64,000 nucleotides of DNA from Dechloromonas sp. ZY10 (GTDB lineage Bacteria; Pseudomonadota; Gammaproteobacteria; Burkholderiales; Rhodocyclaceae). Positions 29,556 through 40,841 of the stretch are shown here, piece by piece. Positions within the stretch are counted from its first letter, which is position 1. Each line of letters opens with the position of its first letter. Below the pieces are notes generated by a model, which had not been told where the DNA came from, did not search any database, and was given only the letters and a program-made list of their open reading frames with translations. A program made the position numbers and the translations under genes. The stretch is from NCBI RefSeq assembly GCF_041378895.1, contig NZ_CP144212.1, forward strand, positions 124,001 through 188,000, given 5' to 3'.

Positions 29556-30800
29556 ATGCAGATTGAAATCAAGAACGGGCGCCTGATTGACCCGAAAAAC
29601 ACGGTCGACCGTGAAAACACCTCACTTTTCATCGCCAACGGCAAAATTGCCGGGGTCGGCAGCGCCCCGGCCGGCTTCGTCGCCGACGAAGTGATCGACG
29701 CCAGTGGCTGCATCGTCTGCCCCGGTCTGATCGACCTTGCCGCCCGCCTCAATTCGATTGAGGCTGAATTGGCGGCCGCCGTCGCCGGTGGCGTCACCAG
29801 CGTGGTGGTGCCGCCGGATGCCGATCCGCCGCTCGACGAGCCGGAACTGGCCGACCGCCTGGTGCATCGCGGCGAGGAAATCGGCAAGGCCCGCGTGCTG
29901 CCGCTCGGCGCCCTGACGCTGGGGCTCAAGGGCGAGCGCCTGGCCGAGCTGGCCGGACTCAAGAAAGCCGGCTGCGTCGCCTTCTCACAGGCGAGCAAGC
30001 CGGTGATCGACACCGAGGCACTGTTGCGGGCGATGGAATACGCCGCCACCTTCGGCTACGCGGTGTGGCTGCAGCCGCAGGATCACTGGCTGGCCAAGAA
30101 CGGCATCGCCCACGAAGGCGAAGTCGCCAGCCGCCTCGGTCTGGCCGGTATTCCGGTCGCCGCTGAAACCATCGCCATTGCCACCTTTGTGCAACTGGTG
30201 CGCGATACCGGCTGCCGTTTGCACCTGACCCGCCTCTCGTCCGCAGCCGGCGTTGCGCTGCTCAAGCAGGCGCAGGCCGAAGGGCTGCCGATCAGCTTCG
30301 ATGTCGGCATTCACCACCTGCTGCTGACCGACAACGACATCGGCTACTTCAACCCGCATGCCCGCTTCACCCCGCCGCTGCGCACGCAAAGCGACCGTGA
30401 AGCCTTGTCGCAAGCGGCGGCATCCGGGCTGGCCGCGATCTGTTCCGACCACACCCCGGTCGGCGCCGACGACAAGCTGCTACCTTTTGGCGAAGCCAAG
30501 CCGGGCGCCACCGGTCTCGAACTGCTGCTGCCGCTGACCCTGAAATGGGCCGAGACTGCCGGCATCCCGCTGGCCACGGCACTGGCCCGGATCACCTGCG
30601 ATCCGGCGGCGGTGCTCGGTCTCGACGCCGGTCATCTGGCCGAGGGGGCAGCCGCCGACATCTGCGTCTTCAACCCGGAAACGACCTGGATCGTTACCCC
30701 GGAAGCGCTCAAGAGCCGCGGCAAGAATACCCCGTGGCAAGGCTACCCGCTGGCCGGAAAAGTTGTTGCCACCGTGGTCGGCGGGCGGCGCGCATTCTGA
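29556..30800 (+). CDS. Dihydroorotase-like protein lacking zinc ligands (PyrC'/PyrX)
   Basis: 414-residue amidohydrolase-fold protein of the dihydroorotase family. The strand that should read GLIDLHVHLRE in active enzymes reads GLIDLAARLNS, so the HxH zinc pair is missing (near residues 64-66). Other ligand regions are also altered, although CSDHTPVGADDK and PHARFTPPLR remain recognisable. This is the signature of the inactive PyrC' subunit that, in Pseudomonas, is required to assemble active ATCase with PyrB. A catalytic PyrC should be elsewhere in the genome. The N-terminal TVDRE codons include an exact ACGGTCGACCGT. Confidence 0.9.
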   Translation: MQIEIKNGRLIDPKNTVDRENTSLFIANGKIAGVGSAPAGFVADEVIDASGCIVCPGLIDLAARLNSIEAELAAAVAGGVTSVVVPPDADPPLDEPELADRLVHRGEEIGKARVLPLGALTLGLKGERLAELAGLKKAGCVAFSQASKPVIDTEALLRAMEYAATFGYAVWLQPQDHWLAKNGIAHEGEVASRLGLAGIPVAAETIAIATFVQLVRDTGCRLHLTRLSSAAGVALLKQAQAEGLPISFDVGIHHLLLTDNDIGYFNPHARFTPPLRTQSDREALSQAAASGLAAICSDHTPVGADDKLLPFGEAKPGATGLELLLPLTLKWAETAGIPLATALARITCDPAAVLGLDAGHLAEGAAADICVFNPETTWIVTPEALKSRGKNTPWQGYPLAGKVVATVVGGRRAF

Positions 30801-30837
30801 CAAAAATATTGATTTGTCATTAATTCGGACTAGAGTG

Positions 30838-30865
30838 AACGCACCATCCGTGTGGGTGGTGCGTT
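30838..30865 (+). other. Hairpin between the pyrimidine run and comEA
   Basis: AACGCACCATCC-GTGT-GGGTGGTGCGTT: a stem of 11-12 pairs with a 4-base loop. There is no T-run after it, so it is not a standard intrinsic terminator. It could stabilise an mRNA end or be part of the comEA leader. Confidence 0.4.
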
Positions 30866-30911
30866 GCGCTCCGCTTGAGCGCTGAAATCATTTTCGTCCG
30901 GAGGTAGTCGT

Positions 30912-31199
30912 ATGAAGCGCTTCATTGCCCTGCTCATTGCTGGCCTCGCCAGCATCCAGTTCGCTTACGCCGCCGTTAACCTGAATACCGCCAGCCAGGC
31001 CGAGCTGGAAACGGTCAAGGGTATCGGTCCGGCCAAGGCCAAGGCGATCATCGAGCATCGCAGCAAGAACGGGCCATTCAAGTCGGTTGACGATCTCAAG
31101 GAGATCAAGGGCTTTGGCGACAAGGTGGTGAACAAGATGCGCCCCGAACTGACTGTTGCCGGGACGGCCGAAAAGGCTGCTACGCCGCTTAAAAAGTGA
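30912..31199 (+). CDS. Exported ComEA-like helix-hairpin-helix DNA-binding protein
   Basis: 95-residue periplasmic protein: signal peptide (MKRFIALLIAGLASIQFAYA) and one ComEA helix-hairpin-helix domain, with NLNTASQAELETVKGIGPAK followed by FKSVDDLKEIKGFGDKVVNK. Homologues bind incoming double-stranded DNA during natural transformation; this short single-domain form is common in betaproteobacteria. A clear Shine-Dalgarno (GGAGG) is 8 bases before the ATG. Its 3' end overlaps the convergent GGDEF/EAL gene by 11 bases. Confidence 0.9.
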   Translation: MKRFIALLIAGLASIQFAYAAVNLNTASQAELETVKGIGPAKAKAIIEHRSKNGPFKSVDDLKEIKGFGDKVVNKMRPELTVAGTAEKAATPLKK

Positions 31200-32940
31200 G
31201 CGACTGTTCGGCTTGCCGGGGTTGGCAGCCGTCACGCGAGGTCAGGATGAACATCTCGGCCTCGTGGGCTGCCACCGGTCGCGAGTAGAGAAAACCCTGG
31301 CCGTATTCAACACCCAGTCCGGCGAGGATTTCGGCCTGGCAGGCCTGCTCGATTCCTTCGCAGACCAGATCGTGCCCTAGTTTGTGGGCGAGGCCGATGA
31401 TGGTTTCGATGAAATGCCGGTCGTTGTCATTCTGATGCACGTTGCGGACAAAAGAGCGGTCAATCTTCAGGGTATCGATCGGCAGGCGGTGCAGATAGCT
31501 GAGCGACGAATAGCCGGTACCAAAGTCGTCGAGCATCAGGCGAATGCCCATTGCCTTGAGTTGCCGGAGCAGGTCGATGGCCTGTTCCGGGTTGGCCATC
31601 ATGCTGCTCTCGGTGATTTCGAGCTTCAGCAATTCGGGGGGCAGCCCTGAGTCGTTGAGCGCGCTGGCAATATCGGCGAGCAAGTCGGGGTGCTGCATCT
31701 GCCTTGCTGCCAGATTGACGCTGACGCTGAGGGGACGCTTGCCCGCGAGGTTACGATTCCACTGCGCAGCCTGGCGGCAGGCGGCATAGAGCATGCGCCG
31801 GCCAATCGGAACGATCATTCCGGTTTCCTCTGCCACCGGGATGAAGTCGGCGGGTGAAATCAGGCCTTTTTCCGGATGCTGCCAGCGGACCAGCGCTTCA
31901 AAGCCGCTCAGTTGCCTGTCGGCCAGCCCAATGATCGGCTGGAAATAGGCCTGGAATTCATCGCGCTCGACGGCACGCCGCAGATCCATTTCGAGCTCAA
32001 GCCGATGCACTGCCTGGTCATGCATCTGTTTATCGAAGACTACATAGCCTCCACCCCCCAGGGCTTTGGCTCCGATCATTGCAATATTGGCATCGCCCAG
32101 CAATTCCTCGGCGCCTTTGTCATTACCGGCGGCTATGCCGAAGGAGACCGTGCAATACACCTCATGCTTGTCGAGCATGAAGGGCATGACCAGCTTTTGC
32201 TGGATGCGATTGACCACGTGCAGGGTCGAACTGACATCGCGGATGTCTTCTAGCAGCAGCGCGAACTCATCGCCCGCCATGCGGGCAACCATGTCGGTTG
32301 GCCGGATGGTCGAGTACAGCAAATTGGCGACTGCCATCAGCAACAGATCGCCCTGGCGATGTCCGAGGCTCTGATTGACTACCTTGAAGCGGTCGATTCC
32401 GCAATACAGCACGGCGTAGCGGATGCTACGGCGGCGGGCCCGGTGCTGTGTGTGCTCCAGGCGTTCGACAAAGAGACTGCGGTTGGGCAGGCCGGTGAGG
32501 CTGTCCACGAACATGTCGGGCAGGCGCGCATCGTTGCCTTGCAGATTGACCGCTGTTTCGTGGGCCGATGCGTAATAAAGGGCATCGTCGCTATCGTAGC
32601 GAATATTCCAGGCGACGCCGAGAAATGAGCCATCCTGCCGCTGGCAGCGCGACGCGAAGCGGAGTGTCGGCGAATCGGCATCCATAGCCGTGAGCCGGGC
32701 TGCGCAGTCGGCACGGTCTTCATCATGCAGCAGATCAAGGAAAGTGCCCTGCAGCATTTCGTCGCGACAGCGGCCCAAGGTTCCGGCCCAGGCATCGCTG
32801 ACCAGGCTGAGCGACCAGTCGCGGTCAAAGACCAGCAATAGGGTATCCGGCAGCTTGAAAAAGCTGCTTTCGATACTTTGGAGGTCGGTACGAGCACGGT
32901 ACATGATTGGTGTTTTTGTTATTTTCAATGTCGATGACAT
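31189..32940 (-). CDS. PAS-GGDEF-EAL cyclic-di-GMP signalling protein
   Basis: 583-residue cytosolic protein. An N-terminal PAS-like sensor (about 25-135, TLLLVFDRDWSLSLVSDAWA) precedes a GGDEF domain and an EAL phosphodiesterase domain. In the GGDEF domain the signature is AGDEF (RMAGDEFALLLED), so synthase activity is uncertain. The EAL domain looks intact: GFEALVRWQHP, KLEITESSMM, LDDFGTGYSSLSYL, IDTLKIDRSFV and EGIEQ. Degradation of c-di-GMP is the likelier output. No membrane segment. The start is uncertain: an ATG 12 codons downstream (MYRARTD) is equally possible and neither has a strong Shine-Dalgarno. Confidence 0.88.
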   Translation of the reverse strand: MSSTLKITKTPIMYRARTDLQSIESSFFKLPDTLLLVFDRDWSLSLVSDAWAGTLGRCRDEMLQGTFLDLLHDEDRADCAARLTAMDADSPTLRFASRCQRQDGSFLGVAWNIRYDSDDALYYASAHETAVNLQGNDARLPDMFVDSLTGLPNRSLFVERLEHTQHRARRRSIRYAVLYCGIDRFKVVNQSLGHRQGDLLLMAVANLLYSTIRPTDMVARMAGDEFALLLEDIRDVSSTLHVVNRIQQKLVMPFMLDKHEVYCTVSFGIAAGNDKGAEELLGDANIAMIGAKALGGGGYVVFDKQMHDQAVHRLELEMDLRRAVERDEFQAYFQPIIGLADRQLSGFEALVRWQHPEKGLISPADFIPVAEETGMIVPIGRRMLYAACRQAAQWNRNLAGKRPLSVSVNLAARQMQHPDLLADIASALNDSGLPPELLKLEITESSMMANPEQAIDLLRQLKAMGIRLMLDDFGTGYSSLSYLHRLPIDTLKIDRSFVRNVHQNDNDRHFIETIIGLAHKLGHDLVCEGIEQACQAEILAGLGVEYGQGFLYSRPVAAHEAEMFILTSRDGCQPRQAEQSLTF

Positions 32941-33034
32941 TGAATCGTCAATTATGTCAGAAGCTCTTGCAGATGCAAGGCGCACGGAGAGGAGGGGGCG
33001 GCTAAAATGCTTTTTTTCGCCTTTTTCATCAACC

Positions 33035-33784
33035 ATGAACCAAGCTTATATTCCGCCCGTCGATGCTTTGGCCGGCGTAGTCAATCCCGATAGCCAGCGC
33101 CTCGCAGCGAGAATGGCGCAGGATATTTTTGGCAGCATTTTCCGCCTGCTGGCGACGCCGGATGCGCATCCCGAAGCGCCGTTGGACGAACTCGGCCAGC
33201 GTTGCCGCAACTGGGCAAAGGCCGGCGGCGATGAGTCTGGCCAGGCTCTACGGCTGGCCTTGCTGGTGGCCGGCCTCGATCAGTGGGGGCTGGCTTACAG
33301 TCAGGCATTCGGACTGACGGCCATTCCACCGCTCAGCGCCCTGCTGGGGAGTCTGCGCAATGGCCTTGATGCTGCGGCCGAGGCTCGCTTTTTGCAGTAT
33401 TACGGGCAACTGGCAGCCGAGGAGGCTTGTGCGATTGATTTCAAGATCGATTTGCGTCGGGGCATTCATCTCGCGCTGTGGCATGCAATGAGTGCCTGTG
33501 ACGACGATGGCAGTGCCGAGCCCCTGGTGCAGGCACTGGGTAGCCAGCTATTGGTACTTGAACAGCAGATGCCGGAACTCGGCTGGCGGCTGGTTGCCGA
33601 TGCCTTGGCCAGCATTCAGGCCGGTCTGTTGAGTGGCGAAGTCGGGGAGGTTGGGCAGCGGGGAACGCAGCAATTGTTTGCCGCGCTGCAGCATGCCCTG
33701 CCGGCCGAGCGTTATCGCCTGATTCTGGCCAGTTCGGCGCAGGCGGTGCTGGCCTGGCAACAGACCCAGCGCGGCACGGCCTGA
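33035..33784 (+). CDS. Conserved-looking protein of unknown function
   Basis: 249-residue soluble protein, rich in leucine, alanine and glutamine and predicted largely helical, with no signal peptide, membrane segment or catalytic motif I recognise. The start ATG (MNQAYIPPVDALAG) is the first plausible one after the divergent GGDEF/EAL gene, 94 bases away. Codon use matches neighbouring genes and it is followed by a strong terminator, so it is probably real. Family not recognised. Confidence 0.7.
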   Translation: MNQAYIPPVDALAGVVNPDSQRLAARMAQDIFGSIFRLLATPDAHPEAPLDELGQRCRNWAKAGGDESGQALRLALLVAGLDQWGLAYSQAFGLTAIPPLSALLGSLRNGLDAAAEARFLQYYGQLAAEEACAIDFKIDLRRGIHLALWHAMSACDDDGSAEPLVQALGSQLLVLEQQMPELGWRLVADALASIQAGLLSGEVGEVGQRGTQQLFAALQHALPAERYRLILASSAQAVLAWQQTQRGTA

Positions 33785-33815
33785 GATAACCCGCCGCCAG
33801 CGGGATGCAGCAATG

Positions 33816-33846
33816 AAAAAAGCCCGTTCAAAAACGGGCTTTTTTT
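33816..33846 (+). terminator. Rho-independent terminator
   Basis: AAAAAAGCCCGTT-CAAA-AACGGGCTTTTTT: a 13-base stem, 4-base loop and T-run on both strands. It can end both the unknown gene (plus strand) and the pccA transcript (minus strand). It is directly followed by a full ACGGTCGACCGT palindrome. Confidence 0.9.
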
Positions 33847-33858
33847 ACGGTCGACCGT
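33847..33858. repeat. Full copy of the ACGGTCGACCGT palindrome
   Basis: Perfect 12-base palindrome abutting the T-run of the preceding terminator, in non-coding DNA. A second exact copy is inside the PyrC' gene at 29601-29612. Shorter CGGTCGACCG copies occur at 2122, 11191, 13336, 47601, 61195, 61522 and 61551. Confidence 0.7.
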
Positions 33859-33906
33859 GGCGCAGCCCGGAAATTGGCTCCGGGACAGCGCCGCAGCGCT
33901 GCTCGC

Positions 33907-35919
33907 TTATTCGAACTCGATGATGATCTGGTCGACCGACAGGCTTTCGCCGACGGCGGCGGAAATCTTCTTGACCTTGCAATCCTGCTCGGCCTTGAGG
34001 ATGTTTTCCATCTTCATCGCTTCGATGACGGCCAGTTTCTCGCCGGCCTTCACTTCCTGACCGACCTGGACCGCGACATCGCGGAGCAGGCCCGGCATCG
34101 GGGAGAGCAGGAACTTGGAGAGATCGGGGGCCGGCTTCTCGGGCATCAGGGCCAGCAGTTCGGCAGCACGGGCGCTCATGACCATGAAGTCGGCACGGGT
34201 ACCCCAGTGGAAGAGGCTGTACTTGGTCTTGTGACGCTCGACCTGCAGGGTGAAGGCTTCACCGTTGCAGGTGCCGTTGAACAGGGTCTCGCCCAGTTTC
34301 CAGTCGGAACGGATTTCGTAGGACTTGCCGGCGTACTCGATGTGGTAGCCGCCTTCCACCGGACGGGCGGTGACCGGGTGCTTTTCCTTCTGGTCGCCGT
34401 TGAGGCGGATGACCATCCAGTCGTCGCCGACGATACGCTCGTGACCGGCCATCTGACCGGAAACGGAGGCGGCGCGGTCGGTGTAGGCACGGTAGACGTA
34501 GGCTGCCACGGACACCAGCAGGGCCGGATCATCGTGCGGCACCATCGAGGCATCAAAGCCGGTCGGATAGTACTTGGGGATGAAACCGGTATCGAAAATG
34601 CCCGAGTGGAACACCTCGTGCTGCATCAGGGCGGCCTGGAACGGGATGTTCGAGGAGATGCCGCGGATCACGAAGGCGTTCAGCGCGTCACGCATGCGCT
34701 CAATGGCTTGCGCACGGGTCGGGGCATGCACGATCAGTTTGGCGATCATCGAGTCGTAGAACATCGAGATCTCGCCGCCGTCGTAGACGCCGGTATCGAC
34801 ACGGGTCGTGCCGTTGGCATCGGTGCTCTCAACCGGCGGCAGGAACTTGACCAGACGGCCGGTGGAGGGCAGGAAGCCGCGGAACGGGTCTTCGGCGTTG
34901 ATCCGGCACTCCATGGACCAACCGTTGATCTGCACGTCGGCCTGGGTCAGCGGCAGCTTTTCGCCGTAGGCGACACGGATCATCTGCTCGACCAAGTCGA
35001 GGCCGGTGATCAGTTCGGTGACCGGGTGTTCCACCTGCAGGCGGGTGTTCATTTCCAGGAAGTAGAACTCCTTGGTTGCACCGGAGACCACGAATTCGAC
35101 CGTACCGGCCGATTCGTAATTCACGGCACGGGCCAGGGCCACTGCCTGTTCGCCCATCGCCTTGCGCATTTCGGCGTCAACGAAGGGGCTCGGCGCTTCT
35201 TCGATGACCTTCTGGTGACGACGCTGGATCGAGCAGTCACGCTCGTTCAGGTAGACGTAGTTGCCGTGACTGTCGCCGAGCACCTGGATTTCGATGTGGC
35301 GCGGTTCCAGCACGTACTTTTCGATGAAGACGCGGTCGTCACCGAAGGAGTTGCGGGCTTCGTTGACGCAGGAGGAGAAGCCTTCATGGGCTTCGGCGTC
35401 GTTGTAGGCGACGCGCAGACCCTTGCCGCCACCGCCGGCGGAGGCCTTGATCATGACCGGATAACCGATCTTCTTGGCGATTTCGACCGCAGCATCCGGC
35501 CCGTCGATCGCATCGTTGTGGCCGGGGATGGTGTTGACCTTGGCTTCGATGGCGAGCTTCTTGGACTCGATCTTGTCGCCCATCTTGGCGATGGAGTAGT
35601 GCTTCGGACCGATGAACTTGATGCCTTCTGCTTCCAGACGACGGGAGAACTCGGCGTTCTCGGACAGGAAGCCGTAACCCGGGTGGACCGCTTCAGCGCC
35701 GGTCTGCTTGCAGGCGGCGATGATCTTGTCGGCGACCAGGTAGGACTCTTTCGAGGCGGCCGGACCGATACAGACGGCTTCGTCGGCCATATCGACGAAC
35801 AGCGCGTCCTTGTCGGCCTCGGAGTAGACGGCAACGGTCTGGATGCCCATCTTGCGGGCGGTCTTGATGACGCGGCAGGCGATTTCGCCGCGGTTTGCAA
35901 TCAGAATCTTCTTGAACAT
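33907..35919 (-). CDS. pccA: Propionyl-/acetyl-CoA carboxylase biotin-containing alpha subunit
   Basis: 670-residue subunit carrying biotin carboxylase and biotin carrier domains on one chain. The N-terminal biotin carboxylase part starts MFKKILIANRGEIACRVIKT and includes KASAGGGGKGLRVAYN (ATP-grasp loop) and EMNTRLQVEHPVTELITG. The C-terminal biotinyl site is EAMKMENIL. It carboxylates biotin with bicarbonate and ATP, then passes CO2 to the beta subunit. Genomic pairing with pccB, meaB and methylmalonyl-CoA mutase points to propionyl-CoA as substrate. A GGAGG Shine-Dalgarno precedes the ATG. Starts 21 bases after pccB. Confidence 0.94.
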   Translation of the reverse strand: MFKKILIANRGEIACRVIKTARKMGIQTVAVYSEADKDALFVDMADEAVCIGPAASKESYLVADKIIAACKQTGAEAVHPGYGFLSENAEFSRRLEAEGIKFIGPKHYSIAKMGDKIESKKLAIEAKVNTIPGHNDAIDGPDAAVEIAKKIGYPVMIKASAGGGGKGLRVAYNDAEAHEGFSSCVNEARNSFGDDRVFIEKYVLEPRHIEIQVLGDSHGNYVYLNERDCSIQRRHQKVIEEAPSPFVDAEMRKAMGEQAVALARAVNYESAGTVEFVVSGATKEFYFLEMNTRLQVEHPVTELITGLDLVEQMIRVAYGEKLPLTQADVQINGWSMECRINAEDPFRGFLPSTGRLVKFLPPVESTDANGTTRVDTGVYDGGEISMFYDSMIAKLIVHAPTRAQAIERMRDALNAFVIRGISSNIPFQAALMQHEVFHSGIFDTGFIPKYYPTGFDASMVPHDDPALLVSVAAYVYRAYTDRAASVSGQMAGHERIVGDDWMVIRLNGDQKEKHPVTARPVEGGYHIEYAGKSYEIRSDWKLGETLFNGTCNGEAFTLQVERHKTKYSLFHWGTRADFMVMSARAAELLALMPEKPAPDLSKFLLSPMPGLLRDVAVQVGQEVKAGEKLAVIEAMKMENILKAEQDCKVKKISAAVGESLSVDQIIIEFE

Positions 35920-35940
35920 GTTTCTATTCCTCCCTGACGC

Positions 35941-37476
<1,536 letters not shown>

Positions 37477-37507
37477 AGAAAACTCCCAAGAAAAAGCGGG
37501 TCGTTGA

Positions 37508-38518
37508 TTAATGTTTCAGATAGTCGAGCAGGGCGTACGCGGCGGCTGCCGGCGTCGTGCTCCCTGCTTCGACGGAACGGGTGAAGGCGGGCAGGTTTTC
37601 CTGCACGCGCGGGTGATGCCGGAAATGCTGACGCAAGCCGGCATCGATCAGTTGCCACATCCAGGCCAGCGATTGGTGCTGGCGTTTGGCAGCGAATTCG
37701 CCGGTCGGCTTGAGCGCCGCCTGGTACTTCTCGACTTCTTCCCAGAAGTCGGCAATCCCTTGCTTGTGCAGCGCCGACAGTGCGATCACCGGCGGCGACC
37801 AGTTGGGTGACGCCGGACGCAGCATGTGCAGCGCATTGCGCCACTGGGCACGGACAACAGCAGTGGCCTGCTTGTCGATATCGGCCTTGTTGATCACCAC
37901 CAAGTCGGCGATCTCGACAATGCCCTTCTTGATTGCCTGCAGGTCGTCGCCGGCATTCGGCAACTGCAACAGGCAGAACATGTCGACCATGCCTGCAACT
38001 GTCGTTTCCGACTGACCGACGCCGACGGTCTCAATAATGATGACATCGTAGCCGGCGGCCTCGCACAGCAGCATCGCTTCACGTGTCTTCTCGGCGACAC
38101 CGCCCAGCGAACCGGCAGACGGGCTGGGGCGGATGAAGGCTTCCTCACGCTGCGAAAGCAGTTCCATCCGGGTCTTGTCACCGAGGATGGAGCCCCCGGT
38201 CACGGTCGACGACGGATCGATGGCCAAAACTGCCAGCTTCTTGCCCTGTTCGATCAGCCAGACACCCAGCGCTTCGATGAAAGTCGACTTGCCTGCACCG
38301 GGAACCCCGGAAATGCCGATCCGGATGGCGTTGCCCGTCTTGGGCAGCAAACTGGTCAGTACCTGCTGGGCACGTTGCTGATGATCCGCACGGGTCGACT
38401 CGATCAGCGTGATCGCCTTGGCCAGCGAACGACGCTGGCCGGCCAGTACGCCAGCCACCAGCTGGCGGTCGGCGTCGGTCAGAAGGTTGGCTTGCACGGG
38501 AAGATCGCCCAGGTTCAT
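37508..38518 (-). CDS. meaB: Methylmalonyl-CoA mutase-associated GTPase MeaB
   Basis: 336-residue P-loop GTPase of the ArgK/MeaB family that gates cofactor loading and protects methylmalonyl-CoA mutase. Walker A is [10 protein letters not shown], followed by [31 protein letters not shown] (switch region) and the NKAD GTP-specificity motif ([10 protein letters not shown]). It lies 7 bases downstream of the mutase gene, and pccB follows after 31 bases. Earlier in-frame codons overlap the mutase coding sequence and are discounted. Confidence 0.95.
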   Translation of the reverse strand: MNLGDLPVQANLLTDADRQLVAGVLAGQRRSLAKAITLIESTRADHQQRAQQVLTSLLPKTGNAIRIGISGVPGAGKSTFIEALGVWLIEQGKKLAVLAIDPSSTVTGGSILGDKTRMELLSQREEAFIRPSPSAGSLGGVAEKTREAMLLCEAAGYDVIIIETVGVGQSETTVAGMVDMFCLLQLPNAGDDLQAIKKGIVEIADLVVINKADIDKQATAVVRAQWRNALHMLRPASPNWSPPVIALSALHKQGIADFWEEVEKYQAALKPTGEFAAKRQHQSLAWMWQLIDAGLRQHFRHHPRVQENLPAFTRSVEAGSTTPAAAAYALLDYLKH

Positions 38519-38525
38519 CCGCGAA

Positions 38526-40676
38526 TCAGGCGCGAGCCTTGCGAATCTCTTCCAGCACCTTCTTGGCCGAATCTTCGATCCGGGTGCCCGGCCCGAAAAC
38601 CGCCTTGGCACCGGCCGCGAACAGCGCATCGTAGTCTTGGGCCGGGATCACCCCACCGGCGAAGACGATGATGTCGTCGGCGCCCTGATCCTTGAGGCAC
38701 TGGATGATCTGAGGCACCAGCGTCTTGTGACCGGCAGCCAGCGACGAGCAGCCGATGGCGTGCACGTCGTTTTCGATGGCCTGACGGGCAGCTTCTTCCG
38801 GGGTCTGGAAGAGCGGCCCCATGTCGATGTCGAAACCGAGGTCGGCGTAGGCGGTCGCCACCACCTTGGCGCCACGGTCGTGACCATCCTGACCCAGCTT
38901 GGCGATCATGATGCGCGGACGACGGCCTTCTTCTTCAGCGAACTTGGCGACATCGGCCTTGATTTCTTCCCAGCTTTCCATGCCTTCGACCACCCCGCCA
39001 TAGACACCGGAAATGGTTTGATTGTTGGCGCGGAAGCGGCCAAAGACCTTTTCCAGCGCGTCGGAGACTTCGCCGACCGTGGCGCGCAGGCGGATGGCCT
39101 TGACCGTCAGGTCGAGCAGGTTGCCTTCGCCGGTTTCGGCGCACTTGGTCAGCGCTTCCAGAGCAGCGTTGACCGCAGCACTGTCACGGGTGGCGCGAAT
39201 CTGCTTGAGACGGGCAACCTGGGCTTCACGCACGGCATGGTTGTCGATATCGAGAATCTCGATCGCGTCTTCCTTCGCCAACTTGTACTTGTTCACGCCA
39301 ACGATGACATCCTTGCCGGAATCGATGCGTGCCTGCTTGTCGGCGGCGCAGGTTTCGACCTGCATTTTGGCCCAGCCGGATTCGACGGCCTTGGTCATGC
39401 CGCCCATCTGTTCGATTTCCTGGATGATGGCCCAGGCCTTGTCGGCCATGTCCTGGGTCAGTTTTTCCATCATGTAGGAGCCGGCCCACGGATCGACGAC
39501 GTTGGTGATGTGGGTTTCTTCCTGGATGATCAGCTGCGTGTTGCGGGCAATGCGGGCCGAGAATTCGGTCGGCAGGGCAATCGCCTCGTCGAGCGCGTTG
39601 GTATGCAGCGACTGGGTACCGCCAAATACGGCCGCCATCGCTTCGATGGTGGTACGCACGACGTTGTTGTACGGATCCTGCTCGGTCAACGACCAGCCGG
39701 AGGTCTGCGAGTGGGTACGCAACATCATCGACTTCGGGCTCTTGGCGTTGAAGCCGGACATGATGCGGTGCCACAGCAGGCGGGCGGCGCGCATCTTGGC
39801 GATTTCGAGATAGAAGTTCATCCCGACCGCCCAGAAGAAGGACAAACGACCCGCGAAGGTATCGACGTCCATGCCCGAGGCGATGCCGGTACGCACGTAT
39901 TCCATGCCGTCGGCCAGCGTGAAGGCCAGCTCGATCGCCTGGTTGGCGCCGGCTTCCTGGATGTGGTAACCCGAAATCGAGATCGAATTGAACTTCGGCA
40001 TGTGCTGCGCGGTGTAGCCGAAGATGTCGGCGATGATCTTCATCGACGGCTTGGGCGGATAGATGTAGGTGTTCCGCACCATGAATTCTTTGAGAATGTC
40101 GTTCTGGATCGTGCCAGACAGCTTCTCTTGCGACACGCCCTGCTCCTCGGCCGCCACGATGTAGCCAGCGAGAATGGGCAGCACGGCGCCGTTCATCGTC
40201 ATCGAGACGGAAATCTTGTCGAGCGGGATGCCGTCGAACAGAATCTTCATGTCTTCGACAGAGTCGATTGCCACGCCGGCCTTGCCGACGTCGCCGACGA
40301 CGCGCGGATTATCGGAATCATAGCCTCGGTGCGTCGCCAGGTCGAAAGCCACGGAAACGCCCTGACCGCCGGCGGCCAGCGCCTTGCGGTAGAAGGCATT
40401 GGACGCCTCTGCGGTGGAGAAGCCGGCGTACTGGCGGATGGTCCACGGCTTGACCGCGTACATCGTCGGCTGGGGGCCGCGGAGGAAGGGCGCTACGCCC
40501 GGCAGGGTGTCGGCAAATTCGAGGTTCTCGACGTCTTTCTTGGTATACAGTGCCTTGACCTGCAGACCTTCCGGCGTATTCCACACCAGATTATTGACGT
40601 CGCCACCCGGTGCCTGCTTGGCAGCGGCTTTTTCCCAGGCTTCCAGGTTGTTGGAATCAAAGAACTTTTCTGACAT
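38526..40676 (-). CDS. scpA: Methylmalonyl-CoA mutase (adenosylcobalamin-dependent)
   Basis: 716-residue single-chain mutase interconverting methylmalonyl-CoA and succinyl-CoA. The N-terminal TIM barrel contains [20 protein letters not shown] and [19 protein letters not shown] substrate motifs (here [16 protein letters not shown]). The C-terminal cobalamin-binding domain has the base-off signature DGHDRG, then [12 protein letters not shown] and [11 protein letters not shown]. With PCC and MeaB it routes propionyl-CoA to the TCA cycle, or runs in reverse during propionate formation. No methylmalonyl-CoA epimerase is in the window. cobO and cobB nearby could help supply the cofactor. Confidence 0.95.
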   Translation of the reverse strand: MSEKFFDSNNLEAWEKAAAKQAPGGDVNNLVWNTPEGLQVKALYTKKDVENLEFADTLPGVAPFLRGPQPTMYAVKPWTIRQYAGFSTAEASNAFYRKALAAGGQGVSVAFDLATHRGYDSDNPRVVGDVGKAGVAIDSVEDMKILFDGIPLDKISVSMTMNGAVLPILAGYIVAAEEQGVSQEKLSGTIQNDILKEFMVRNTYIYPPKPSMKIIADIFGYTAQHMPKFNSISISGYHIQEAGANQAIELAFTLADGMEYVRTGIASGMDVDTFAGRLSFFWAVGMNFYLEIAKMRAARLLWHRIMSGFNAKSPKSMMLRTHSQTSGWSLTEQDPYNNVVRTTIEAMAAVFGGTQSLHTNALDEAIALPTEFSARIARNTQLIIQEETHITNVVDPWAGSYMMEKLTQDMADKAWAIIQEIEQMGGMTKAVESGWAKMQVETCAADKQARIDSGKDVIVGVNKYKLAKEDAIEILDIDNHAVREAQVARLKQIRATRDSAAVNAALEALTKCAETGEGNLLDLTVKAIRLRATVGEVSDALEKVFGRFRANNQTISGVYGGVVEGMESWEEIKADVAKFAEEEGRRPRIMIAKLGQDGHDRGAKVVATAYADLGFDIDMGPLFQTPEEAARQAIENDVHAIGCSSLAAGHKTLVPQIIQCLKDQGADDIIVFAGGVIPAQDYDALFAAGAKAVFGPGTRIEDSAKKVLEEIRKARA

Positions 40677-40841
40677 GTGACATCCCTCGCCGATTCGATT
40701 TTTTCAGACCGATGATGCAGAATTCAAAATTCTACGCTTAAGGGTCTAACTTGACATAGCAAAGCGTACATAATACGTTATCCATAATTATGGAACAAGC
40801 CGGATATAAAAGCTGGCTCCCAACCATCTCTCACCGCAAAA
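40677..40841. promoter_or_regulatory. Divergent control region between mcm and the GntR regulator
   Basis: 165 bases, clearly AT-rich. It contains three dyads: GAATT-CAA-AATTC near 40710, CGTA-CATAA-TACG at 40765-40777 and the perfect palindrome CCATAATTATGG at 40782-40793. A consensus -35 TTGACA is at 40751 on the plus strand. The palindromes are candidate operators for the adjacent GntR regulator acting on both directions. Confidence 0.55.

Noticed and set aside
30838..30865. Terminator after the pyrimidine genes
   Set aside because: The stem is good but no T-run follows on the plus strand; listed only as a hairpin.
38409..40673. 754-codon open frame antisense to methylmalonyl-CoA mutase
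   Set aside because: It is the complementary-strand shadow of a long high-GC gene; its translation has no family features while the mutase is unambiguous.
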